Source of the DNA: Multifurca ochricompacta
Taxonomy: Eukaryota; Basidiomycota; Agaricomycetes; Russulales; Russulaceae
Assembly: GCA_022496185.1 (NCBI GenBank)
Contig: WTXG01000061.1
Location: 120,368 to 184,367, forward strand
Direction: 5' to 3'
Length of the DNA: 64,000 nucleotides
A program made the position numbers and the translations under genes. The notes below the pieces were generated by a model that was not told the DNA's origin, ran no database searches, and saw nothing but the letters and a program-made list of their open reading frames with translations. Shown here one piece after another: positions 1 through 12,364 of this stretch. The stretch's first letter is position 1; the number at the start of each line of letters is the position of its first letter.

Positions 1-3000
1 TCATTTACAAGTCAAGGGGACCAAAGTCTTTAACGTGATTGGCTTAAAAGTAGGCGCGTATCAATTCATTCGATAAGCGCCCCCAAAACTATGTTATTTC
101 CCATTCCCATTCATAATAGTATGTAACATGCGAGGGGTAGATTTCGGCAGTGAGAAGGATTATCTTTTTTTTTCATATGTCGTGGGTAGAAAAAGAGGGG
201 TCCATTCATATCATTGAAAAAAGACCCCACGACGAACGGCTTGCAAGGCCCTTTAGAAACATTTACTTGTTTTCATTAGCAATCCCCCATATACTTTTTA
301 AATATTTTTTTCTTTTTCGGGGATTTCATGGCCCCCTACCCTACTTGATCAGATTATTATTAAGGATCCTTACCTGATTGTCGTTTCAATAACCCCTTCT
401 CCCAAGCAAGTAAAAATACAACCCCAACCATCACGGACGGGGGCTCGTGTGGACTGTATTTATGCTCATGGTCTCAAGAAGATAGAAGAAGAAGAGTCGA
501 TTTCTCATTCTCATTCTCCGAGTTTTTTGATGTTTATTTTTTCGGGATGTCGTACCCTCGTTGAGCGCGCGCTTATGGTTAGTCTTTGTTTGACGTCGCG
601 CCAAACCAAGGCGTCACCCCTGTTATTATCCCCATTTTGATTAGGATTCTACTTGTTTATTTTATTTTAAATCTTGGGGCCATCCAAGTTTCTTTCGGTA
701 CTTTGAGTGGGGTCGAGAGCAATAGCATATTTTTTTTTTTTAAAATAAAAGAGGGCTCACCTAGATTTGCAATTAAATCAAGTCGCTGACTCTCCTCTTT
801 CCAGCTGCCGACGTACTACTGGTAGTACTTATGGTAGTTGTAAGTACGCGAAGAAGGTGGTGTGCTGGCCCCTCTCTAGGAGTGGGGGGCAGGGCCGGGG
901 TTGGCGGAAGAGCCAATAACCCAATGGAACGAAAGAAGGGCCTTGCCCAGATGTGGTACATGTGACTAATGGATTTTTTCCATGCTGCCAGGGCATCTGG
1001 TTTCTGTAGAGAGGCCTCGAGCGTGCTTGCGTGCGTACGTGCGTGCGACGAGAGGAGGAGGTAACGTTTTCAACAATAGGCGAACCTGAGGAGCCGAGGC
1101 TCCTCTAAACTTCGACACGTGTGAAGCACCCACCTGCCCACCTCCTCTCTCTCTCCATCCCCCCTCCCCCCTACACACCTATTCTCTCTCTCTATCTGCA
1201 GCCAGCTGCAAATAAAAATAAAATGATGACGATGAATCGCGCGTTGCGTCGATTAAAATTTTATTTTTATTTTTTTGGTTTTCGGAATTTGATGATTTTA
1301 CCAGATTGGTTCATGGAGTTCCGGTCCGGCTAAACGGTATAGAACGTCATAGTAGAACGTTTGATGTTTGAGGACCGTGTGTCCCTTCTTCGGCTTCTCA
1401 GGGAGCAGGAGGCGGAGTGGCGGAGGTGGTGGCAGCGGCGGCGAAAGAGGAGGAGGTAGCGACAAATGTTGGAGGGGGGGAGAGAGAAGGAGGGAGAAGG
1501 GCGCGGAGTTTGTGTGTCGGTGGTCATAAAGTCGAGTTTAGCCGGATGGCAGGGGAGAAGAGACAACAAAGAAAGGAAAAAGACACTCTCCGGCTGAATA
1601 GTGGCATTCTTATAGTTACGCTACTCTAGTATCGCCAAACGTTGTGAACAAAGCCCGTAGCATGAGCAAACAACCTTCAAGGCTCTAACCATTCCCCTCC
1701 CCCCTTCCCCCCACCCTCCGGGCCAAACCCTTGCTCTTGTCCAATCTCGGTCCCGTGGTGATCAAATGACAACATCTGCTGTGCACATGGTTATGACTGC
1801 TGCGGCGCAGGTACCACATAGGGCACACATAGATCAGCGAGTCAACAAAGAAAGAAAGTCGTATCTTCTTTCCTGTGCTATTACACACCCCATCCACATC
1901 CTAAAATGAAACACGACATATAGAGAGAGAGAACGAACAGAGGGCACAGAGGCATGATGCATGGATGGATGGGCATCACGTTGGATTCGGGTGATTGTTC
2001 ACCAGCCGCGTCGCTCGCGGCGGTGGTGGATATAAGTCCTCGGCCCGTAGCGGAACACCCGACGCATTGCCTAATTTGGTTGGGGCCACAATTTCATGCG
2101 CCATCATGGCTATGGCTATGCTAAGATACTATGATTACAACAACTCACACTCACGGCATCGAACTTTTTTTTCTTAACACAGCCCCCCCCCCTCCCCATT
2201 TCTAGGTCTTTTTCTTCTTCTTTTTCCCCTTAATGTTACAGTGTCATAGAAACTACTCGGACTGTGAAATGTATGGAGAAAGCCACCGTGACAGCTGGAA
2301 TGGTTTGGCGGCTGCCACGTAGTAGCAATAGTAGGCAGTAGTAATTGTGGAGCGTGGCATGGTGGGGTTGACAGGGTACCGACGAACGAGTTAATCGGAT
2401 CGCCTTTTTGTTACAAAGTACCCGCTCTACAACCAGTGGCTTGCCATATGCAGGCTTTTTTAATATACCTACCATAGTCATGAGGGTTATTCTTCCCCAC
2501 CACAAACCGGTTACAAGTATACTAACAATGGATCGGGAACTCCTCATACAGGCACGGGCGTAATGGCGGTGAATGAACAGCAGTAGCCCGTCGTGTTCGT
2601 TACGGCCATCGAGCCTCATGTATTTTTATTATGTGTCTGTATATAGAATTGCCGCTTCGGCCTGGAGCAACCTTGGGCCGTCGGCTCACTTTTTGATGAT
2701 TATTTTTAATGTTCTCATTCATTCATCATTCTCTCAACAATAACCCCTCCCCCTCCTTTAACATGGGTGTCCAACTCGGTCCAATACCTCCGGGAATAAA
2801 CCCCACTTAGGGGAGGTTGTGTTGAAATGCGAGAGGTGCATGCCCGCTCGATGAGCCGGAATTAATACAAATGAGCAGAGTAGCCATATTTCCGGAGTGG
2901 GAAGGCCTGGCCCGTACCCTTACCCCTTCTCCTCCCCCCTTTGCACCCCGGGGGCAGAGTAACCTGATCCGTGGCCCCATCATCTGTCGCAGGTCGCGTG

Positions 3001-3730
3001 GAGTGGCTCGTCGTAGATTCCAGTTCCAGGAAAGTGGCCTGGTTGACTGTCTTTATTTTATTGGCATGGCATGGTTTCAGTGTGGTAGTCGGGTCAATGC
3101 GGTGTGCTTCTCCCATACAGTTGATGGACCCGTGGATAGGGCTTGACCTGATATTGCCCACAGTTGGGCTGTGGACTATTGCATGTAATGGATGGATTAA
3201 TGGATGAATTACAAGTACAAGTACGAATGATAATTATAAATAAATAAATAATTTAATCTAATATCTCTTGAAACTAAACTACGAACATATTCAACAACGG
3301 ACGTTGGCGATACATTATGGACACGACCATGATGCCGAATTGTTGTACATGTGCCACGGGAGAATATCCAAGAACATCGGGACAACCTTGCCCTTGTCTT
3401 TTTCCATTTTAAAGTTACCAAGCAGAGAGAAACTTATTCGTATACTAGCGCTAATCAAGGGCAGTCAACTTTAGACTTAAATGATGTTCTCACGCCCTTG
3501 TGGCGGGGGGGGAGGGGGGGGTGCTGAGTGGTTATAACACGAACATGATGATGATGTTGTAGTTGGAGATCATACACATCATCACTGACTCCTCCTAGGC
3601 TGTGTTCGACCTTCGCAACCCGACTGTTTCGGCTCGAGGGACCTCAAAAGTGCCTCCTTGCCTCCTTGCCACACAGCTCTCGGCACCTTTGTTTTACGAT
3701 CATCGATATTGGTAGGTTGTCAAATCTCAC
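1..3730. other. Gene-free left flank
   Basis: I find no gene with homology or a convincing exon structure. Open frames are short, lack spliceable extensions and have no recognisable domains. The stretch holds pyrimidine-rich tracts (around 1140-1200 and 2180-2230) and a GA-rich block (1380-1510). A promoter or untranslated region for the kinase at 3799 is the likeliest content of the right end. Confidence 0.5.
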
Positions 3731-3743
3731 ATATATATATATA
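3731..3743 (+). promoter_or_regulatory. TATA-like element upstream of TKL kinase
   Basis: An alternating AT run lies about 55-68 bp before the ATG chosen at 3799. Its position suits a TATA box and supports that start rather than an upstream in-frame codon. Confidence 0.4.
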
Positions 3744-3798
3744 CCCGATCCTCATGTACCTGTCTGACTATCAGATCTTCACAAATAGAATTGGTATC

Positions 3799-6700
3799 AT
3801 GAGCTCTCAAGAATCACCATCGTCCTCACATCCCTCACCTCCCACTTCAGTTTCCAATGATGGGGTGAGGATCCCACCTTCACCTCGACTACCACCGAAC
3901 AATCTACGTGGCACTAGAGGCTCACCAGCGCCAGATCATCTAACGTCCTCCCCGCGCACTTCCTCACCACTCAACCCGTTCTCGCAATCGCAACCGTCAT
4001 CGCGATCGACATCTCCATCCCCGACCCCACCCTCTCGTACCTCACTCTTGCCCACTCCACTTCCATCAGCGGCTACTGCTGCGGTTGCGGTTTCGGCTGT
4101 GCGCCGCACAAGTTCATACACTTTCTCTGGGCGCGATCCTTCACCAGTGCGAAAGGCCGTCACACCACCGGTAATACCCATATCACGTGTCACATCTGCG
4201 CCTGCTGCATCCCACTCTGCCTCGCTGGCGACGGCTACTGGAACAGTCTCTTCCTCCTCGTCGACGTCGCCTCCTGCTATCACCCTTGGCGCGCCCGGTA
4301 CTGTTAGTGCTGACGTTGCCATTCCCACTCATAGTTTATTATTTCGCTCTCGATCTGCCTCTCCCTCCCATACTCGCTCTCGAGATTCATCCCCGGAACC
4401 GAATCATCGCGATTCGGATGGGGATAGGGCTGCTACAGCCCCCACATCGACCTGGTGGAGCCAGCGTTTGCACCCCCGTCGTCCATGGGCGGATCCCTCC
4501 AAACGCAAGCGAACTGTGCCTGCTGAACAAGTGGGAGGGTACATTCATACTCGTTCAGTACGTCAAAACAAAAAAAAAACTCTGCTTTTTTTTTTTTTCT
4601 TCTTTTCAAGCTTCGTTGTCGACTCACACGTTTTCCTGTTTAGCGCGCTATAGAAGCCATTGGAAGCGTCCTCAGCACCACAGCACGTGTTGGACATGAG
4701 GCGCTCTTTACAGGTGTGGACCTCATGCGTTTCGCGCCAGTTCCCGGGTTGGAACTGGCCGGGCATATCTTGCTCAATATATGGACTGCAGTCGAGATGG
4801 TCGAGGTGAGCTTATCACACTTTTGCGTCAATCTAGCCCTCAAATGGTACTGACATTGCTACAATCCCCCCTCCCCCCCCCGCGATTAGACGAACCGCCT
4901 TGCATCTCTACGTTTGACGGAACGCTGTGCAGATATCCTGATATCCGTTCGTGAGGAAATCGTTGACGCTGGCTACACTGTCTCTGAGGAGCTCCGCGCA
5001 CCTATCGCGAAACTTAATGAGTGCGTTTTCACAGAAAATGTTTTTCAGAAACTATTTAACTGACGACTTGGTTCAACCCCCCCCCCCCCCCCCCGCGCGC
5101 GCTACAGAGCGTTTGAAGATGTTCATTATTTCCTTACCAAGTTGGCTCATCGTCCTTTCCTCAAGCGCTACCTTCGACGCGACGATATCTTGTTCAACAT
5201 CACGTCTTGCGATATCGCCCTCAACGATGCCTTAAATATGTTTGGGGTGAGTCGTGGGGGCCTTTTCCCCCAATCGTCAGAAGCACAGTTGTTGACCGAT
5301 GGAGGCATTCTCTTTCCCGCAGCTATCTATCCAAATCCGCACCCTAAAGCTCATCCAAGCCAATGAACTAAAGCGGCAAAAGGAAACCGAAAATTTACTC
5401 GAAACGCTCTCCCACCTCCCCGGTCTCCCACTCGCGCCTCTTCCTTTACCACCCCCAGGGATCACCACGCCCCCCGCGGACCTCGAGAGCGTCCGAAAGA
5501 TGTTACACACCCTGAGAACGGCCCAAAATGCACAAGATCGCGCACGAGATGCCGCGGATTTGAGGCAGCTCATGCGGGCGTCCCTAGCGACGAACGACGA
5601 CGTCGCCATGTTCGAAGTACTGCAGATAGCGCGAAGTGAGATGCCCGAAGCGATCAAGACGCTGCAACGCGCTCTCGAGCGCGTCGTCGATGATGGAAGG
5701 TTTGAAGCTGAGGAGGAAGCTTCCGCTGCTGTTGCGACTAGAACGACGTTGCCATCGTCGGCTATATCATCATTATCATCGTCACCGTCAACACCACCCT
5801 CACAAATTCTACCTCAACCTCTACAAGACCCACCACAACCACAATTGCAGCAGCAGCATTCGAATCCCTCACTCAAAGTGAAAGCGGTCGAACAGGAGAC
5901 CTCCTTCGTCCTCTCGGCCGATTCCGGAAGCCGGCGACCTTCGGTGGGGGCGGAGGCTTTGGCTTTGACGACAACGGACACGCTCGATCGCGAGTTTATT
6001 GAAACGGGGATAGACGCGCTTTGTCGGCTTTCGACCGGGGCCTATCTGGGTCTGCCCAGTTGGACGATCACGCGGTACGAGGTCGATCTGGAGGCCAAGG
6101 TCGGAGTAGGCTTTTTCAGTGACGTGTATCGGGGTACCTGGCGCGGACATACCGTCGCAGTCAAGGTGCTCGCCGAGACGACGCCGCCGAAGATCTTCGT
6201 ACATGAAGTTGAGATTTGGAAAAGGCTCTGTCATCCTAACGTCCTCGAACTCCTTGGCGCCTCTAGCGCGTGCGGTGATCCGCCGTGGTTCTTGGTGAGA
6301 GCACTTTTTTTTTTCGCGATTTTGCGTTTTATGGGCGATGCTAACCCTTCCCCCTGGACAGGTCAGCAAATATTATCCCAGGGGAAGTCTGGTGAAGTAC
6401 TTGAAGGGATTGAGCGACGCCGAGGGGGCAAAGGTGGACGCTCTGAGGATGATACACGAGATCTCGAAGGGCATGGCGTACCTTCACTCAGAGTCTGTAT
6501 TGCACGGCGATCTCAAGGTAATTTTTTCATGAATTATGACTGGGAGGGCTGTCTGAATAACGGTCAACGCACACACATACACACAGGCGGCGAATGTGCT
6601 GGTCGATGAAGATACGCACTGCGTCATTTCTGACTTTGGTCAGAGTGAGATGAAGTCCGAGGTATACCGGATCAGCCGCGCCCCTCTACCTCGTAAGTCC

Positions 6701-8809
6701 CTCCCCCACCTCTTTTTTGTTTTTTTTGTGCATTTTTGACATGACCCACTTCGGCCCTTGGCTCGTGTTTTTTTAGATGGAACGTTACGCTGGCAGGCGC
6801 CTGAGCTCATGCAAGGTGCACAGGTGCTGACACCCGAAATGGACGTGTATGCGTTTGCGATTTGTTGCGTCGAGATCTTGACCAAGGGAGCGTTACCGTG
6901 GCCACTCATGGATGACGACGCCGTGTTGCGTTTCGTACTGAGTACGTATCCTAGCTTGCTTTTCCAGTTGGCCATTGCTGATCACCCATACATGTTTGGT
7001 TTTTAGCTGAAAACATGCGGCCGTCACTTCCGCCGTCCAATCTCATGAGCGGTCCCCTCATGGAGATCGTCCGTTCGAGCTGGGATCGTATCCCTTCGAA
7101 TCGACCGACTTTCCAGCAGATCGCGCGGGATCTCAAGAGGCAGCGGGCCGAAAGGAGTGCTACTCCGAACGTGAACTACTCACCCCCCGCTGGCGATTCA
7201 CCGAGACCGCCCACGATCCTCGCTCAGTGGACCTCGCAGAGCCCATACTATTCCCACCACCACCACTCGCCTGACATCCTGCCGAGGCCATTACCGGACG
7301 ATTCGTCTTCAGGAGTTCTCGTGAACACCTTGCATGCGGCAACGACTGGTGCTGTAGGAGAGAGCGGCCAGGGCGGCGGTAGCAGCAACCAATTAGGGTC
7401 TGGATTGCAGTTGGACATTGGCAAGGATGCCAAAGTAGGGTGGATGCCGACCTTGGAAGAAGGGGAAGAAGGGGAGTATGCGCCATCACTGCCACTACTG
7501 CCTACGGCAGGGACGGCGACTGTTGCGAGACCCGTGGATTCCGGCTCGATAATTTCGACGCACACCCTGACTTCTGATTCGAGTATATTGGACCAAAGTA
7601 CTCTCCCATCGGGTTACCTGTCCCCGCCGGACACCGATGATACTGCAGCAAAATACCGCGATGAGCGACGGTATAGGATGCTCTTGCAGCACGAGTACCA
7701 CACAATCCGTGAGAGGCACTTTCATTTTTATACTGTTATATAATACTGAACATTATTACATCATTACCCCTCCCTTCCTCGCGTTACTCAAGTCACACTC
7801 CCGTTGTGGCAACCCTCTCGTGTCGAACTTGGTGCGGTGGGTTTCCTCTCCAAGCCGGAAGGCCGCTTCGAGACGCTCTTCAACGCTTTTAACCCGGGCG
7901 CGACGTCGGGGGGAAAGGCAGATGAATTGCCGATGTTATCCGGATATGGAAAGGTCCTCCAAGGTGCTCAACGTCAAGACAAGCGCAATGCGGCGCAACG
8001 CGGCCTCGATCGTGTCCATGGCTTGTTCTCATCCACGTACGTACGAACTAACATTTCTCATTCCCCTCTTCTCCCCCCGGGACTAATTCCTCGGTCCGTG
8101 GCTCCCGGGCGCAACGCTCTCTCTGACAGGCAAACGATCAGTCGCACTCATTCCTTCCAGTTGCGCACGGGGCACAAGGTGGCCTACATTTACGCTGAGT
8201 CGACATTGTATCGATATATCACAAACGTGGACGTACCGAAAAAGTGGTTCCAATCCAACATTGATCACATCATGAAGATATATGGTAGAGAGCAACGCTT
8301 GACGCGAGAGGATATATTCCTGGGTACGTTTTTTTTTTCTTTCTTCGGATCAAGGTCCTTTTTTCTTTAATTATGGTTGATGGCTGATTTGTCTGAATGT
8401 TCCGATAGTAATTGGGGCGTTGGATGCCCCTGACTATGCGAGTTTTGTTAGTAACAGGCACCCGGACGGACAGGTGAGTTTATGGTCAGACGACGGACCC
8501 AAATCGTTATCGTTACGGTGGACGAACTCACCCGCTAATCGGACCGCGTGTTTTTTTATTTGTCGCAACCAGGTCAATTTCAACGTGTTCTCGCCTCCGC
8601 GCGTTGGGCGCCCGTGGGGCCAATTCACACTCACCTCCGCGGAACAAGGTATGGAACCCTCCAGTGGGACCGTTCAACAGGAAATGGTGGGCGCCCTCAC
8701 GGCGAGTAAAGTTTCTCAAGTGAGGAAGAGCACATCGGAGCCCTGGGACACGGTCCTTCTTGCTCGACTCCGCTTCAGACCTGATATACCCGAGCCGACC
8801 AGTCTATGA
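3799..8809 (+). CDS. TKL-family protein kinase with long N-terminal region and conserved C-terminal domain
   Basis: Thirteen exons: 3799-4557, 4644-4805, 4890-5020, 5108-5246, 5323-6294, 6362-6517, 6587-6692, 6777-6941, 7007-7708, 7793-8036, 8130-8323, 8409-8473, 8573-8809. All junctions are GT-AG and phase-consistent, giving about 1343 aa. Residues 1-250 are Ser/Pro-rich; 254-400 form a predicted helical region. The kinase domain spans about 648-909: loop VGVGFFSDVYRG, VAVK lysine near K678, HGDLK in place of HRDLK at 769-773, DFG at 789-791, then RWQAPEL. HGD is common in fungal TKL kinases, so activity is plausible. The last ~245 residues (from LPLWQPSRVELG) resemble a domain of unknown function that I know from many agaricomycete proteins. 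The role is probably signalling; substrate unknown. The homology calls are from memory, the exon structure from the sequence. Confidence 0.85.
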
Positions 8810-11120
8810 AGGAAGTTTTATTTAATTTTATTCGTTTTCTCTTTTTTATTTTGTATTTTGTTTTTGTTTTTGTTTTTTTGCTATTTTATTTTATTTCTTG
8901 CTTGCAATGGTACTATCACCGAAATGCCAACCCTAGGATTAGGATACATACATATATATATATAGATAGATAGAACATTTGAAAAAATCACACGGATGAG
9001 CTTGTACCTAATCCACTGACTGTATTGTATTGTATTGTATTGCACGAATAGACTACCTCCCTCTACATGGGGTTAAGGCAGGAAACAGGGAGAGAGTATA
9101 AATTGTCCAGTTCCGTTAATTGTCGTTGTCCATGAAACTGTATCTTGGCTGGCAATGTAGGCTTCGATTTCAGAAGTTGCTTTACACCGCTCCACCCACA
9201 TTTTGCCACGCCACAAAACGAAGACAGACCTCACGATAACTTTTTTTTTTGAATTGAAAAAGGTGGAATAAGGAGGGGAACACATTATGAACTTATCTTA
9301 TATGAAGGGGGGGTAACGGTAAGTGCAAGAAAGGAAAGGTTCAAGGTCGGATCATCGGATCAAGAAACGGGTCGAACGGGTCGCCAACCTTGTAATGTAT
9401 CGGCTTTTTCCATTTCTGGGTAATCGGTTCAGTTCGGTTTTGCGTTCGCAGCACGCCAAAAACCTACCTTAATTAACTCATACCCACACCCATACCCCAG
9501 ACAATGGGGAAGGTAAAATTAAAGATGAGTGGAAACTCCATACCCGACTAATACGCCACAGAGGGATATGTGATGGATGATGGATAGAGAGTGCCATCAC
9601 CCCGACCGCTCAAAATAAACTTATAGGCGGCCCGTAAAAAAACAGCGCTTTCTTTCTTTGTTGCCTCGCCTCAACGTAGCACCAGCATCAGCACAAATTG
9701 CACAAACGAACGAAACGCGTGCACATGTGCCATAGTTGATGCCACCATCACACAGAGAATGTCTGGGGATAAATCAGACGATACATTCGCAACTGGGGGT
9801 CGTGCCCTAGAGTCAATAATACTCTTTATTCTTCTCTCTTTCTCTCCCTCTCTATACACACACACACACACACATATTTCTCTCGTACGATACAATTGAC
9901 CTCAGTTGAGGCGTAACCACCTCAATGTCTCAAAAGAAGGTTCATCCCCCCTGTGGCGACAAGTTAGTTAGAGCCATCAAACCGATGAGCGCGGGCCTGG
10001 AGTTTGTCCAAAAAGTTGGCAATTGCTTGCTTGGAGGGAGGATTACGTTACGATCCCCATACGCCATACACCATACACGCCACACGTCACATGACACCCA
10101 CGTGAATTTGAATTTGAAATCGTTAAAAAAAAGAAAACAAAAAATATTCGAATTAAATTCTGAATTCTTGTATTTTTCATGTTCAATGTTCTCATTCATT
10201 CATTCATTCGATTCGTCATATTCTTCAATTTCGTGATAAGTTCTGGCGTTCTGCACGCACGCACAAAATACAATTTGTCATCACCCGGGGTCTTGATGAC
10301 CCGTGGGTACATGTCTTAATTAAAACACGATATAACTTTTTGCTAATTGCTTCCCACCCACGTTTCCTTGGGGGTACGACACGGAGCCATGAATCGCACT
10401 TCTTCACGGCACGACCCCGTATTATTTGCTCACGGAAAGGTGTCTGACTCGTCCCCAAGAATCGTGCTGAAAGCAGCTTTCTATTATCTCATTTTTTGAT
10501 GTAATCGATGTTATCCATGGTTGCTTGTCCTCCTCACTCACCCGTCCAGTCACCCATAGGTTTCTCCCCGTCCAGTTTCCCAGCGAAACAAATCGAAAGC
10601 TCAAAATCTTCGTAACGAGATAAGACGAACAGGCTTTGAAGGTGATCATCGAGTTATGGCGCGCAGAAGCTCGGGAATTTCACGGCAGGTATCCCAAATA
10701 ATGTACTATTGGCGCCGAAATCCCGATCCCGAGGAGAACACAGAGCATCAGTTAACAACTACTCCCGATAGTTTACTCGAGTAAGCGATCTAGCCCCATT
10801 CTCCTTTTTTATTTTTATTTTATTTTTTATTTTGCCCTCAACCTTGGGCCCAATTGACGTCTTTCTTTTTTCGGCGCGCAAATCGTAATGCAGAACATTC
10901 TACTCAGACGAGGGCGAACAGACCTCTGGCGATGGACCTTGATAGGTAAGTTTTCTTCATCTGATTCACGCAACAGCAACCAAACAATCAGTGCCTAAAA
11001 TTTGGTGGAAAGCCAGGGCTTTGTCTGACCTATTCCGCCGTCCTTCTTCCTATGCTCCGTGGCATGCCGTCTTGAGTCCTCCCCCCCTCCCTCCCCTTGC
11101 AGCACTCGATCTTATGGACA
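8810..11120. other. Intergenic stretch, no gene seen
   Basis: It starts with a T-rich segment (8818-8900) that probably holds the kinase 3' end. Simple repeats follow: TATTG units near 9022-9042 and a CA run near 9857-9874. A 42-codon open frame at 10655 could be a short coding exon or uORF of the next gene, but no splice join to the WOPR exons was convincing. Confidence 0.45.
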
Positions 11121-11130
11121 GTATATATAC
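11121..11130 (+). promoter_or_regulatory. TATA-like element upstream of WOPR gene
   Basis: GTATATATAC lies about 72-81 bp before the ATG at 11202, a typical TATA spacing for this window. Confidence 0.45.
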
Positions 11131-11201
11131 ATACCCCACACCGGTCTAATTTGACGCAACCGTTGACCTGCACACCTGTCCGCCCTCATCCATCTTGCGC
11201 C

Positions 11202-12364
11202 ATGGCCTATCCATTACAGAGCGCCCACCCCAGATCGCACCTTGACTTCACTACCCACCCCTCCCTTCGTACGTTTCCCATACTTTCGCCTTATCGTATC
11301 TCTCACCTCTCCTTGGCAGATATCCGCGACGCACGAGATGCACACATCATCCTTGAGGCTGTTAGACTCAACATTATCCCCTTGATCACCAGACGGTTGT
11401 CTTCTACAGAGCGAGAGCAGCTTTGCTCCGGAAACGTCTTTGTTTGGGAAGAGGCGGAGTTCAAGGGTGGCCTAGAGCGCTGGACAGATGGGCGTCGTTG
11501 GCAAGTGTCACTTGTTGTGCGTTTTCTATATGCATAGTCGGCTGAGCTTGAACCTTAGGTCTCAAAGCAGAATGCGTGGCGATTACTTATTTTACGAGGA
11601 GAAACTCGAAGCAACTCAAGAAGAACGCGACTTGAAGGCTGCGAGGCGGTGCGAATCTTTTTTAATTTGACTCTATCGCTCTTTCGTCTTACTTGGAGTT
11701 GTCTGAAGGGCACGGCGGGCCCTCGACCCACTCTCTGTACCTCCCTTAACCAACCGGCGCCAAGATCGGCCCTCGAAGCCAAATGGCCTTACGAAACAAA
11801 CGTTCTCAACACAGGTGTACCTTCCCGGTGCCAGCGCCCCCCGCAAATGGCACATTGTTGCCTATTTTTCGGTATTGTAGTCATCATTACGCTCCCATGC
11901 CCCTTTCACTCACACCCACGCCGTTCTTTTTCTGTCACCAGGGAAATGACTACACGCGGTTGTATACAATTGACGACATTGAGCAGCTACGCAATATTCG
12001 CGTCCCCCACGGCATTTACGTTTCCAGTAAAGGCTCCTACAAGCGGGCGGATACTTTCCCGTGCGAGCCCGATGACGACGACAGTGTCTATTCCAATGAC
12101 CGATTGTCGCTTTCCGGTCGTCCGGGATCATCACCATCCTCTTCCTCTGTGATGGCTCAGGCGTACATGCGAGGAGGCGTACCGACCGTGGCTATGCGTC
12201 CCCATTCTCCCCTTTCTGGGAACCTCCCGCGCCTGTCCTCCGTCGTTGGCCATGCGCCACAGCCGGTACCTGTAGGATTACCAGGATCGTCCAGTGGGCG
12301 GCCCTACGCGCCTCGCTCGGCTGAGGATCGTCGCGTGTTGAACACTTTTCGCATCGCGCTCTAA
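11202..12364 (+). CDS. Gti1/Pac2 (WOPR) family transcriptional regulator
   Basis: Five exons: 11202-11268, 11320-11500, 11559-11648, 11709-11871, 11942-12364; about 307 aa. The two WOPR halves are visible. The first runs from HIRDARDAHIILEAVRLN through WEEAEFKGGLERWTDGRRW to SQSRMRGDYLFYEEK. The second contains RPSKPNGLTKQTFSTQVY, RKWHIVAYFSGNDYTRL and HGIYVSSKGSYKRADTF. The tail (about 205-307) is Ser/Pro-rich. Family members bind DNA and control morphological switching, sporulation or nutrient responses (Wor1, Ryp1, Gti1, Pac2); the target genes here cannot be told. Intron 2 (11501-11558) begins GCAAGT and 'TG|G' must be joined to rebuild the conserved GRRWS, so it is a GC-AG intron. The start was chosen because it is the first ATG after the TATA element and its exon joins in phase. 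Confidence 0.92.

Noticed and set aside
2236..2619. 127-codon minus-strand open frame at the left edge
   Set aside because: No recognisable domain, no promoter or introns in phase; composition looks like random intergenic sequence.
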